A stretch of 64,000 nt of DNA from Jeotgalibacillus marinus. Lineage in GTDB: Bacteria; Bacillota; Bacilli; Bacillales; Jeotgalibacillaceae. The stretch covers positions 62,001 to 126,000 of the forward strand of contig NZ_JBFMIA010000003.1 in NCBI RefSeq assembly GCF_040801915.1, in the 5' to 3' direction. Positions 54,417 through 63,643 of this stretch are shown piece by piece. The position numbers and the translations under genes are program-made. The notes beneath the pieces are model-generated. The model ran no database searches. It was not told the DNA's origin and saw only the letters and a list, made by a program, of their open reading frames with translations. The first letter of the stretch is position 1, and each line of letters starts with the position of its first letter.

Positions 54417-55522
54417 TATTCATTCACACTTTCTAACAGGAGTTTAAACAACGACTCTGGATTTGCTTCAATAATATCTTCTGGCACTGCTTGGCCTGTT
54501 GTTAAATACGCAGCTCCTGTTTCATTGTGCAACATCATATGAAATGCAGGACCAACGCTTGCACTTTCATCCCACTTTGTAAAAATAAATTGATCGATTA
54601 CAACATCATGAAAACGGTCTACAATCATTTGCATATCCTGCAGCTTCGCTGTCATTGACAGGACCAAAAAACTTTGTATGTTCATATCGAAATCAATAAC
54701 CTTTTTCAATTCATCCACATATTGACGTTCACGATAATTACGTCCAGCAGTGTCAACAAACACATGATCATAGTCTTCAAACTTTTCGACAGCTTTGTCA
54801 AAATCACTACGATTATACACGACTTCAATAGGTACATTTAGTAACTGAGCGTATGTTTTCAACTGTTCGATTGCGGCAATGCGATACGTGTCAGTCGTAA
54901 TAAATGCGACTTTTTTACGTTTCTCAACAACGAGCTTTGCGGCAATCTTTGCAATTGTTGTCGTCTTACCTACCCCCGTTGGACCAAGAACGTATATATA
55001 TTTCTTATCGGCAACAATGCCATGATGTGTAAGTGATTCGACTTGTTCTTTTACTCGCGTTTCTGCCCATTGACGAATTTTATTGTCATCAGGGCTCTGT
55101 TTCCATTGATCAAATAAATTCGATCCTAGATCAAGTAGCCACTCTTCTTGAAATTCCTGCTGTCTAAAGCGCTCCAGTTCATGTTGAATGGAAGGTGGAA
55201 AATGATTTAATGACGTAAAACGCTGTTTCGACATCGTGGACACCATTGCTTTTAGTTCTTTTATTTCATCCTGTAGCTGATTATGACTAGCAACATCGTC
55301 TTGTACATATATAGGGTCTTGCACAACTTTTTGCGGTTGCTCTTGAGTTTCACTTGTATCCAGACCTGCAACGACTTCCATTTTCTTTTTTTTAAATAAC
55401 CCTAAAAATCCACCTGTGTAGATAACTTTTGAATTTAAAATGACTGCGTCACTACCAAGCTCAGATCGAACTTTTTTCATCGCTTCAGGCATCGTGCGTG
55501 CTACTATTTTTTTCATTTTCAT
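54416..55522 (-). CDS. flhF: Flagellar SRP-like GTPase FlhF
   Basis: A 368-residue SRP-type GTPase that sets where flagella are built. A basic, variable B domain (1-120) precedes the NG domain, with the P-loop GPTGVGKTTT at about 180-189 and later VDTAGRN. The ATG at 55522 overlaps the flhA stop (ATGA). Confidence 0.95.
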   Translation of the reverse strand: MKMKKIVARTMPEAMKKVRSELGSDAVILNSKVIYTGGFLGLFKKKKMEVVAGLDTSETQEQPQKVVQDPIYVQDDVASHNQLQDEIKELKAMVSTMSKQRFTSLNHFPPSIQHELERFRQQEFQEEWLLDLGSNLFDQWKQSPDDNKIRQWAETRVKEQVESLTHHGIVADKKYIYVLGPTGVGKTTTIAKIAAKLVVEKRKKVAFITTDTYRIAAIEQLKTYAQLLNVPIEVVYNRSDFDKAVEKFEDYDHVFVDTAGRNYRERQYVDELKKVIDFDMNIQSFLVLSMTAKLQDMQMIVDRFHDVVIDQFIFTKWDESASVGPAFHMMLHNETGAAYLTTGQAVPEDIIEANPESLFKLLLESVNE

Positions 55523-57552
55523 TCTACGTTCACCACCCCTACGCTTTGAACTTCAACATTCGCTTCTAATTCGTTATAAGATAAAATCGGAATTTGTGAA
55601 AAATACCGATTTGTCAGCTGTCTAATATACATTCGAACAGCAGGAGAACATAAAATAAGTGGTGTTTGCTCCGTCAGTGATAGCTTTTCAATTTGATTGG
55701 CCATTGCTTCAATCACACGTTGAGAGTCATTTGGATCGAGTGATAAATAATTGCCATGTTCTGTTTGCTGAATCGAGTCTGCTACAAGCTTTTCAACTCG
55801 ACCAGACAGTGTGATGACTTTCAGCGTATCTCCACCTTGCGCGTATTGCGTCGTGATTTGCCGAGCAAGAGCTTGTCTTGTGTATTCAGTGAGTACGTCA
55901 GTATCCGTTGTGAGCTTTGCATAATCCGCTAAAGTTTCAAAAATGATTGGTAGATTACGAATTGAGACGTTTTCTTTTAATAGATTTGCAAGAACTTTTT
56001 GTACATCTCCAACCGCTAATGGAGAAGGTGTTACTTCCTCGACCAAAATTGGATAGGATTCTTTTAAATGATCGATAAGTTGCTTTGTTTCTTGGCGCCC
56101 GAGAAGATCGTGGGCATTACCTTTAATGACTTCCGTAATGTGTGTCGATACGACTGAAGGTGGATCCACTACGGTATAGCCAAGCATTTCGGCCTGATCT
56201 TTGACTGTTTCATCAATCCATTTAGCTGGCAAGCCAAACGAAGGTTCAACTGTATCAATTCCTTCAATTGAATTTTCATCACCAGGGCTCATCGCTAAAT
56301 AATGATCCAGCAGCAGTTCACCTTTTGCTACTTCATTGCCTTTTATTTTTAATCGGTACTCGTTCGGTTGAAGCTGAATATTATCTCGAATTCTCACAAC
56401 CGGTATGACAAGTCCTAATTCTAAAGCTAGCTGTCTTCTAATCATAACAATTCGATCTAATAAATCCCCACCTTGATTTGTATCTGCGAGAGGGATTAAC
56501 CCATAGCCGAATTCAAATTCTATTTGATCCACATTAAGTAAGTTGACCACACTTTCTGGGCTTTTCATTTCATCTGTAGTAGCTTCTTCTTCCATCTCAA
56601 ACACGTCATCTTCATCTTTCTTATCTGCCCTCGATAACATAAAACCACCAATAATTAAAATCAGCGCAATTGGGAGTGTTAAGAAATTATCAATTGTAGT
56701 AAAAAATCCGAGCAGTGCAATGGTACCACCTGCAACATACATAATTGGTCCGAAAGTAAATAGTTGAGACGTAATGTCATGACCTAGGTTACCATCTGAA
56801 GCAGCACGCGTTACAACGATGCCTGTTGCAGTGGAAATAAGTAGTGCAGGGATTTGACTCACAATGCCATCTCCAACCGTTAGCAATGTAAATTGACCTA
56901 CTGAATCTCCTAGTGACATACCCATTTGAACGACCCCAATGACCATTCCAAAAATTAAGTTAATCATAACAATGATGATCCCGGCGATGGCATCCCCTTT
57001 AACGAACTTCGTTGCACCATCCATAGAACCATAAAAGTCAGCTTCCCGACCAACTTTTTCTCGTCGTTCTCTTGCATCAACTTCTGATATCATACCTGCA
57101 TTCAAATCCGCATCGATGCTCATTTGTTTACCAGGCATTGCATCAAGTGTAAATCGTGCAGCAACCTCAGATACACGTTCAGCACCTTTTGTGATCACAA
57201 TGAATTGGATAATGATTAGTATTAAAAATACTACGATCCCAACAAGTATATTTCCACCGGTTACGAACGTACCAAATGTTTCTACAACGCCACCTGCTTC
57301 ACCTCGACTTAGGATCGCCCTTGTCGTGGAAACATTTAATCCGAGGCGAAAGAGAGTTAAGAGTAAAAGTAATGAAGGAAAGATGGAAAACTCAAGTGGC
57401 TCTTTCATATTCATGGATGTAAGTAGCACAATAAGGCCTAGTGTAATATTAATAATGATTAAGATACTGAGCATCCATGATGGAAGCGGGATCACCAACA
57501 TAGCAACAATCATGATGACACTGGCGAGTACGGTTAAATCTTTTCCTGACAT
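55519..57552 (-). CDS. flhA: Flagellar type III export protein FlhA
   Basis: A 677-residue export-gate protein, the same length as in B. subtilis. The N-terminal half has about eight membrane helices with the FHIPEP region (DADLNAGMISEVDARERRE), and the C-terminal cytoplasmic half forms the ring that docks chaperones and substrates. It follows flhB by 23 bp. Confidence 0.97.
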   Translation of the reverse strand: MSGKDLTVLASVIMIVAMLVIPLPSWMLSILIIINITLGLIVLLTSMNMKEPLEFSIFPSLLLLLTLFRLGLNVSTTRAILSRGEAGGVVETFGTFVTGGNILVGIVVFLILIIIQFIVITKGAERVSEVAARFTLDAMPGKQMSIDADLNAGMISEVDARERREKVGREADFYGSMDGATKFVKGDAIAGIIIVMINLIFGMVIGVVQMGMSLGDSVGQFTLLTVGDGIVSQIPALLISTATGIVVTRAASDGNLGHDITSQLFTFGPIMYVAGGTIALLGFFTTIDNFLTLPIALILIIGGFMLSRADKKDEDDVFEMEEEATTDEMKSPESVVNLLNVDQIEFEFGYGLIPLADTNQGGDLLDRIVMIRRQLALELGLVIPVVRIRDNIQLQPNEYRLKIKGNEVAKGELLLDHYLAMSPGDENSIEGIDTVEPSFGLPAKWIDETVKDQAEMLGYTVVDPPSVVSTHITEVIKGNAHDLLGRQETKQLIDHLKESYPILVEEVTPSPLAVGDVQKVLANLLKENVSIRNLPIIFETLADYAKLTTDTDVLTEYTRQALARQITTQYAQGGDTLKVITLSGRVEKLVADSIQQTEHGNYLSLDPNDSQRVIEAMANQIEKLSLTEQTPLILCSPAVRMYIRQLTNRYFSQIPILSYNELEANVEVQSVGVVNVE

Positions 57553-57575
57553 GCTGGTCCCCTCTTTACTGTGTC

Positions 57576-58661
57576 TTATACTTTATTTTTAATTCGATAG
57601 ACATACGCTAGAATTTCAGCAACCGCTTTGAAAAATTCTTCCGGAATGGGATCGCCTATTTCAGCTTGATCAAATAACGCCCGAGCGAGCGGACGATTTT
57701 CCACAGCTACGACATCATTTTCTTTTGCAATCAACTTGATCTTTTGTGCGACAAAATCGACACCCTTCGCTACCACAACTGGTGCATCGAACTCACCGGC
57801 TTTATATTTTAAAACAATGGCGTAATGAGTAGGGTTAGTGATGACAACGTCTGCATTCGGCACTTCCGACATCATTCGTTTCATCGCCATTTCCCGCTGA
57901 CGCTGTTTGATCTTTGACTTTATCAGCGGGTCGCCTTCCGTGTTTTTATATTCATCTTTGAGATCTTGCTTTGACATTCGAATATTTTTTTCAAAATCAT
58001 ATTTCTGATATAAATAATCTAATACAGCTAAAAAAAGTAAGAGTGCTGAAGCATACAACCCCATTTGAACTGTTAATTTACCAGCGACCAATAATGTTTG
58101 TTCCACTGGCTTAAGTGATAATGATAAAACATGTTCAATGCTTAACCACAATACTAAAAACGTAGTAATACCAATTAATGAAATTTTTAAAATTGATTTT
58201 GCTAATTCCACCAATGCTCTGGCTGAAAAAATTCGTTTTAATCCTTTAATTGGATTCATTTTAGATAACTTTGGTTTTAAAGGCTCTGTTGAGACTAAAA
58301 ACCCTACTTGTAAATAATTCCCTGTTATCCCTGCGAGTGCAGCAACACCCATAATCGGAAGGACAATCCATGCCACTTGCACAAGCATATCAATATACAC
58401 AATCCTTGCTGTATCCATCGTCACTGGTCTCAATATATAATCCATCAGCGGTACCGCTACGATATTTAACATCCTGTCTCTAAATAATCCTCCGGTAAAA
58501 AACAAAAAAAGAAATACGGCAAATAAGATAATCGCTGTATTGACATCCTGACTTTTTGCCACTTGACCTTTTTTACGTGAATCAAGACGCTTCTTCGGTG
58601 TCGCTTTTTCAGTTTTTTCTCCCGCGAAAAATTGCAGATCTAAAGGGATGTACTTCATCAT
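57576..58661 (-). CDS. flhB: Flagellar type III export protein FlhB
   Basis: A 361-residue export switch protein with four membrane helices and a cytoplasmic domain that cuts itself at the NPTH motif (N276-H279). Cleavage switches export from rod/hook to filament substrates. The ATG overlaps the fliR stop (ATGA) and has GGAGGGGG. Confidence 0.97.
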   Translation of the reverse strand: MMKYIPLDLQFFAGEKTEKATPKKRLDSRKKGQVAKSQDVNTAIILFAVFLFLFFTGGLFRDRMLNIVAVPLMDYILRPVTMDTARIVYIDMLVQVAWIVLPIMGVAALAGITGNYLQVGFLVSTEPLKPKLSKMNPIKGLKRIFSARALVELAKSILKISLIGITTFLVLWLSIEHVLSLSLKPVEQTLLVAGKLTVQMGLYASALLLFLAVLDYLYQKYDFEKNIRMSKQDLKDEYKNTEGDPLIKSKIKQRQREMAMKRMMSEVPNADVVITNPTHYAIVLKYKAGEFDAPVVVAKGVDFVAQKIKLIAKENDVVAVENRPLARALFDQAEIGDPIPEEFFKAVAEILAYVYRIKNKV

Positions 58662-59440
58662 ACGATTCCCCCTCCGAGTATTGTCATAATATCGCGCATG
58701 ACAACAAACATTAAATCAAATAGCCCTTGGATCACTTTGAATGTAACGCCCATTAACACGGATAAAATAATAAATGCTACTGTAATTTTAATTGGTAATC
58801 CAATAACGAAAATATTAAATTGTGGAGACGTTCGAGCAACAATTCCTAAGGCAATATCAACTAAAAACAGCGTTGCGACAACAGGAGAGGCAATTTGAAA
58901 AGCAATGACAAATGTTGCAGCAAAGGCTTTTATCACAAACTCAGCTGCAATGGGTTCTCCAAAGGCAATTGCTAGTTGATCCATTGGTACAAATTGATAA
59001 CTAAAAAATATCCCATCCATAATTAAATGATGACCATCAAAATAAAGAAGCATAAGCAATGACAACGTATATAAATATTGCCCCATCAACGGACTTTGTG
59101 CACCCGTTTGTGGATCAATAACATTTGCAATCGCAAATCCCATTTGAAAATCAATAAAATTTCCGGCAATTTGAATGGCAGACAAAACAATGTAGGCAAT
59201 CAAGCCGATAAATAAACCAACGAGTGCTTCTTTTATAATTAACATGATGTATTCACCATTTATCTCAAGCGGTTCAACATCGATTGTGTAATACATCATC
59301 CACGAAATCAACAAAGCAAAGCCAATTCTGTGCATTGCAGGAATCGTTCGATGGGAAAACAATGGCATGATAACGAAAAAGGCCGATACTCTCACCACGA
59401 TTAAAAGTAAAATAGTTAATCTCGGATATAATTCTTCCAT
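58658..59440 (-). CDS. fliR: Flagellar export protein FliR
   Basis: A 260-residue, highly hydrophobic protein of the export-gate core (FliPQR). The segment NIFVIGLPIKI is typical of the family. It lies 4 bp after fliQ and overlaps flhB. Confidence 0.95.
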   Translation of the reverse strand: MEELYPRLTILLLIVVRVSAFFVIMPLFSHRTIPAMHRIGFALLISWMMYYTIDVEPLEINGEYIMLIIKEALVGLFIGLIAYIVLSAIQIAGNFIDFQMGFAIANVIDPQTGAQSPLMGQYLYTLSLLMLLYFDGHHLIMDGIFFSYQFVPMDQLAIAFGEPIAAEFVIKAFAATFVIAFQIASPVVATLFLVDIALGIVARTSPQFNIFVIGLPIKITVAFIILSVLMGVTFKVIQGLFDLMFVVMRDIMTILGGGIV

Positions 59441-59444
59441 CTTA

Positions 59445-59714
59445 TTAACCTATGTACCGTGTCAAGTTGGTTAAAATATCAGAGGCATAAGATACGATTT
59501 GTGTGAGCATCCAGGGCCCAAAAAAGACTAGCGCAACCATTACCCCAATAATTTTCGGAATAAACGCAAGTGTTTGCTCCTGAATTTGAGTAGTAGCTTG
59601 AAAGATACTGACTAAAAGACCGACGGCAAGTGCAACCAACATCAAAGGAAGACTAATCATCAATGTAGTATACACGCCTCTTTCAGCGATTGAGATAACC
59701 ATTTCTCCATTCAT
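59445..59714 (-). CDS. fliQ: Flagellar export protein FliQ
   Basis: An 89-residue protein with two membrane helices, the usual FliQ length. It belongs to the FliPQR export-gate core. TQIQEQTLAFIPK is the typical loop. Confidence 0.95.
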   Translation of the reverse strand: MNGEMVISIAERGVYTTLMISLPLMLVALAVGLLVSIFQATTQIQEQTLAFIPKIIGVMVALVFFGPWMLTQIVSYASDILTNLTRYIG

Positions 59715-59728
59715 AGAAGTTCACCTGC

Positions 59729-60394
59729 CTAAAAGCTTGATAGTAAAGATTGCATAACTAGGTACCAACCATCGACTAAAATAAACAATAAAATCTTAAA
59801 CGGTAAGGAAATCATGACCGGCGGAAGCATCATCATCCCCATCGACATTAAGACAGAAGCTACAACCATATCAATTACAAGAAACGGAATAAAAATCATG
59901 AACCCCATTTGAAATGCAGTCTTTATCTCACTTAAAGCAAAAGCAGGAACCATAACTGTCAACGGAATATCTTGAATCGTCTCGGGTCGATCTGCCTGTG
60001 TATAGCTTAAAAAAAGTTCCAAATCCTTTTGCCTAGTATGTTTACTCATAAATTCTTTAAATGGAATGGAAGCTTCCTCATACGCTTCTTCAAGATCGAT
60101 TTCTTCGTTAAAAAGTGGTGTTAATGCTCGGTCATTTACTTCACTGAATACCGGTGACATCACAAAAAACGTTAAAAACAGGGCCAAACCAATAATAACT
60201 TGGTTCGGAGGCATCTGCTGAGTTGCAAGAGATGTACGCACAAACGAAAGAACAATTACAATTCTTGTAAATGCTGTCATTAAAATTAAAATACCTGGTG
60301 CTAATGAAAGAACAGTTAGGAGCAGTAATAATCTAACAGAAGCCGCAACGTCATCTGGTGGACTATCATTAAAAAATTGAATAAATTCATCCAT
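59729..60394 (-). CDS. fliP: Flagellar export protein FliP
   Basis: A 221-residue membrane protein of the export gate. It is highly similar to B. subtilis FliP, including FTRIVIVLSFVRTSLATQ and SKHTRQKDL. Like that protein it lacks a long cleavable signal. AAGGAGC precedes the ATG, and the start overlaps the end of fliZ by 8 bp. SwrB is thought to act on FliP. Confidence 0.96.
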   Translation of the reverse strand: MDEFIQFFNDSPPDDVAASVRLLLLLTVLSLAPGILILMTAFTRIVIVLSFVRTSLATQQMPPNQVIIGLALFLTFFVMSPVFSEVNDRALTPLFNEEIDLEEAYEEASIPFKEFMSKHTRQKDLELFLSYTQADRPETIQDIPLTVMVPAFALSEIKTAFQMGFMIFIPFLVIDMVVASVLMSMGMMMLPPVMISLPFKILLFILVDGWYLVMQSLLSSF

Positions 60395-61046
60395 TTGTAT
60401 TTTGCTCCTTGCCCTTTGCCCGATTAAACAACTTTTTTCGCTCTACCTTGTGCTGGTTTAGCTGTTTTGACAATAATGATTGAAATGAATGTTTTTCTTG
60501 ACTCGTCTGATTATTTCGCGTCGATAATTTCTCAAACCATAGACTTAATGGACTTCGCTGCATTTGTTGATTATCTTTTTCTCGGTAATATTGTTCAAGT
60601 TTCTCCTGTTCTTTTTCATCCGTGACTTCCTTTATCAGCTGTACATCCTCACCGACACCTAACACGTAATAGCTTCCTGCCACTTTCACAATCTGTACAG
60701 AGCGATTACCGCCAAGTGTTGTCCCACCCATGTTTTGAATAAGCTTAGATTGTTGAAAGTTACGCGTACGACTATTTACGAATTTTAGTAAGCCATAAAG
60801 AAGAATAAGAACGAATCCTAATGCTCCAATCAACTTAACATACGTTACCCACGTGGCATCAGGATTTCCTTTACCTAGGATTTCTTCTTCATCACCCAGT
60901 GTGGAAATGTCATCGTTACAATTTTCTTGATTGTTCCAACATTCATCTACCATTCCTTCCGCTAAAACTGATGATTCTCCCCCAAGCCACAATGAGCTTA
61001 GAAGGAGAACAAAGATCAGTATAGGGAAGATTCGTCGATTTTTCAT
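60387..61046 (-). CDS. fliZ: Flagellar biosynthetic protein FliZ/FliO
   Basis: A 219-residue FliO-type protein that helps assemble FliP. A signal-like N-terminal hydrophobic stretch (about 6-28), a Cys-containing extracytoplasmic segment (about 33-65), one membrane helix (about 70-92), and a basic cytoplasmic tail rich in Lys and Gln. The ATG at 61046 gives the B. subtilis length (219); a TTG at 61055 is possible. Confidence 0.9.
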   Translation of the reverse strand: MKNRRIFPILIFVLLLSSLWLGGESSVLAEGMVDECWNNQENCNDDISTLGDEEEILGKGNPDATWVTYVKLIGALGFVLILLYGLLKFVNSRTRNFQQSKLIQNMGGTTLGGNRSVQIVKVAGSYYVLGVGEDVQLIKEVTDEKEQEKLEQYYREKDNQQMQRSPLSLWFEKLSTRNNQTSQEKHSFQSLLSKQLNQHKVERKKLFNRAKGKEQNTNG

Positions 61047-61051
61047 AGTTA

Positions 61052-61414
61052 TCAACCTATCGCTTTTGTAATTGCCTCTATCACACGGTCCGCTTGAAAC
61101 GGCTTAACGATAAAGTCTTTTGCACCTGCTTGAATCGCATCAATAACCATCGCTTGTTGCCCCATTGCAGAACACATTATGATTTTTGCACTGCTATCTA
61201 TTTTTTTAATTTCTTTAAGTGCTGTGACTCCGTCCATCTCTGGCATCGTAATATCCATTGTGACGAGATCAGGGGATGTCTCTTTGAATTTTTCAATCGC
61301 TTGAACGCCATCTGCTGCTTCTCCTACTACGTCAAATCCATTTTTCGATAAAATATCTTTAATCATCATTCTCATAAATGCTGCATCATCAACTATTAAA
61401 ATCTTTTTAGACAT
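61052..61414 (-). CDS. cheY: Chemotaxis response regulator CheY
   Basis: A 120-residue single receiver domain. Acidic residues D9/D10, the phospho-acceptor D54 (LVTMDITMP) and the conserved lysine in VKPF are present. CheY-P binds FliM, promoting smooth swimming in B. subtilis. It lies between fliY and fliZ. Confidence 0.96.
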   Translation of the reverse strand: MSKKILIVDDAAFMRMMIKDILSKNGFDVVGEAADGVQAIEKFKETSPDLVTMDITMPEMDGVTALKEIKKIDSSAKIIMCSAMGQQAMVIDAIQAGAKDFIVKPFQADRVIEAITKAIG

Positions 61415-61435
61415 TCCTAGAATACCCCCATGGTT

Positions 61436-62620
61436 TTATCGTAGTTTACCTAAACGATCAGATTGACTCACTATATCTGTTAATCGCACACCAAAGTTTT
61501 CATCAATTACGACAACTTCACCATTTGCGATCAAACGATTATTTACTAAAATATCAACCGGTTCCCCAGCTAGCTTGTCTAACTCAATAATTGAACCTGA
61601 CGTGAACTCTAAAATTTCTTTTACAGACCTTTTTGTACGCCCGAGCTCTACTGTTACTGATAATGGGATATCAAGTAATAAATTCAGATTTCTAGCTTCG
61701 CTTGATTTTAATCCAGGAGATTCAAAGGTAGAAAATTGTGCTGGTTGAACGTCGACTGGTTGTGATAAAGCTCTTTCTCGATTTAACTGAACACCTGCGT
61801 TCAAATGAGAAGTTTTCGCTGGATTTAGCTGATTCTCAGCAATGCGTGATGAGTGGGTCGGTTGCTGCTGAACCATTTCACGCTCTTCAACGGCTGGACG
61901 TTCTGCTACAGCTGTCGCAGCAGTTTCTTCAAAACCATCTCCACTCTCCATTAATTGCGCTACTAATGTTTGCCCAAGTTCGAGTGGAACAAGTTGCATG
62001 ATGTTTGATTCGATTAGCGACCCAACTCTAAGGCTAAACAAGATCTGTACTAACAACTCTGAATCAGGAAGATTATACACCCCATTCTCCTCGGTTAAAT
62101 TCAGCAACCCAATACTTGGTGGTGAAATATCCACTTTTCTTTTAAAGATCGTTGACATTGATGTAGCAGCGGAACCCATCATTTGATTCATTGCTTCTTG
62201 AATAGCACTTAACTTAATTTCATCCAAGTCACCTGAAGGGCTTGTACCGTCTTCACCTAACATCAAATCTGCAATCACCTCAGCATCTGCCTGTTTAATA
62301 ACTAATAAATTGTTCCCACTTAATCCTGCGGTGTATTGTACATTTATAGCAACAGAAGGATGCGGGAACGACTTCGAGACCTCATGTGTTTTTACAACCT
62401 CTACCTTTGGTGTTGTAATCTCTACTTTTTGATTTAATAATGTAGACAAAGCTGTTGCAGAGCTACCGAAAGAGATATTTCCAATTTCTCCAAGTGCATC
62501 AATTGCCACTTCATCTAAATAATCTGCCGTATTGATTTCCTCTGACTGTGGTAGGTCATCATCAGATGGTCCTTTCAATAGAGCATCAATTTCATCTTGA
62601 GAGAGCATGTCATCACTCAT
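61436..62620 (-). CDS. fliY: Flagellar switch protein and CheY-P phosphatase FliY
   Basis: A 394-residue switch component with three parts: an N-terminal CheY-binding peptide (LSQDEIDALL), a CheC-like phosphatase domain with both sites intact (E44/N47 and E141/N144), a Gln/Pro-rich linker (about 235-305), and a C-terminal FliN-type SpoA domain. The ATG at 62620 was chosen for its spacing to GAGAGG and overlap with the fliM end; a GTG at 62635 and ATG at 62623 are alternatives. Confidence 0.94.
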   Translation of the reverse strand: MSDDMLSQDEIDALLKGPSDDDLPQSEEINTADYLDEVAIDALGEIGNISFGSSATALSTLLNQKVEITTPKVEVVKTHEVSKSFPHPSVAINVQYTAGLSGNNLLVIKQADAEVIADLMLGEDGTSPSGDLDEIKLSAIQEAMNQMMGSAATSMSTIFKRKVDISPPSIGLLNLTEENGVYNLPDSELLVQILFSLRVGSLIESNIMQLVPLELGQTLVAQLMESGDGFEETAATAVAERPAVEEREMVQQQPTHSSRIAENQLNPAKTSHLNAGVQLNRERALSQPVDVQPAQFSTFESPGLKSSEARNLNLLLDIPLSVTVELGRTKRSVKEILEFTSGSIIELDKLAGEPVDILVNNRLIANGEVVVIDENFGVRLTDIVSQSDRLGKLR

Positions 62621-63611
62621 CATCGTCCTCTCCACCTTTCAATTCATCTATAACTTGAACCCCTAGTTTTTTACCAATTTGTCCTGGTTGTGCTGTGAAT
62701 TTAGGCACACCACCTATGCGAAGTGTAACAGGTTCATCATAGCGACAATTCAGCTCTAATACATCTCCGACTTCAAGAAGTAAAAACTCCTCAATCGCCA
62801 TCATCGAAGATCCAAGCTCCGCTGAAATCGTCAAATCTGCTTTTTCCACACGTTTTTCAAGCTGTAAAAGTTCTTCTGATTTTGATTCTTTTTTATTCGT
62901 TTGCATCCAATATTTCACTGATAGATTTGGAATAATCGGTTCTAATACAACGTGTGGGATACAGATGTTTATCATACCACTCGTCTCACCAACAATCGTA
63001 TTTAGTGTAATGACTACGACTGTTTCATTTGGTGAAATCACTTGTAAAAACTGAGGATTCACTTCGAAATCAGTAAGGATCGGATCAATATCAGCAATTG
63101 TTGCCCACGCTTCACGTAAGCTATCAAATGCTTGCTCAAACATATTGGACATGATCTTCGTTTCGATTTCTGTTAAATTTTCTACTTTACTGGCACTTGC
63201 CCCTCTTCCACCTAGCACCCGATCCAACATCGCATACGCAATATTCGGATTGATTTCCATCAATAGCTTACCGTCAAGTGGTGCTACTTCATACACATTT
63301 AAAATGGTCATCTTCGGTACTGAACGGATAAATTCTTCATATGGTATCTGGTCCGCTGATGCAACAGATATTTGAACAAATGTACGAAGTTGTGCTGAAA
63401 AGAAAGTTGTTAGCAATCTTGCAAAGTTTTCATGAATTCGAGTTAAACTACGAATCTGATCTTTAGAAAACCTGAGCGCTCGTTTAAAATCATACACTTT
63501 TACTTTCTTTTCTTGCTCTTCTTTTCTAATCTCATCTGCTGACCTTTCACCAGTTGAAATAGCTGATAGTAAAGCATCAATTTCATTTTGCGAGAGTATA
63601 TCTCCAGCCAC
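62613..63611 (-). CDS. fliM: Flagellar motor switch protein FliM
   Basis: A 332-residue C-ring protein. The N-terminal EIDALL (from residue 10) binds CheY-P, the middle domain contacts FliG, and the C-terminal SpoA domain contacts FliY. The start is a GTG at 63611 with a strong GGAGGTGA. It overlaps fliY by 8 bp. Confidence 0.96.
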   Translation of the reverse strand: MAGDILSQNEIDALLSAISTGERSADEIRKEEQEKKVKVYDFKRALRFSKDQIRSLTRIHENFARLLTTFFSAQLRTFVQISVASADQIPYEEFIRSVPKMTILNVYEVAPLDGKLLMEINPNIAYAMLDRVLGGRGASASKVENLTEIETKIMSNMFEQAFDSLREAWATIADIDPILTDFEVNPQFLQVISPNETVVVITLNTIVGETSGMINICIPHVVLEPIIPNLSVKYWMQTNKKESKSEELLQLEKRVEKADLTISAELGSSMMAIEEFLLLEVGDVLELNCRYDEPVTLRIGGVPKFTAQPGQIGKKLGVQVIDELKGGEDDDE

Positions 63612-63643
63612 TTGATTTCACCTCCACCCTCTAAAAACCTTTT

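Noticed and set aside
57116..57592. A plus-strand open frame of 158 codons
   Set aside because: It is antisense to flhA and has no independent support.
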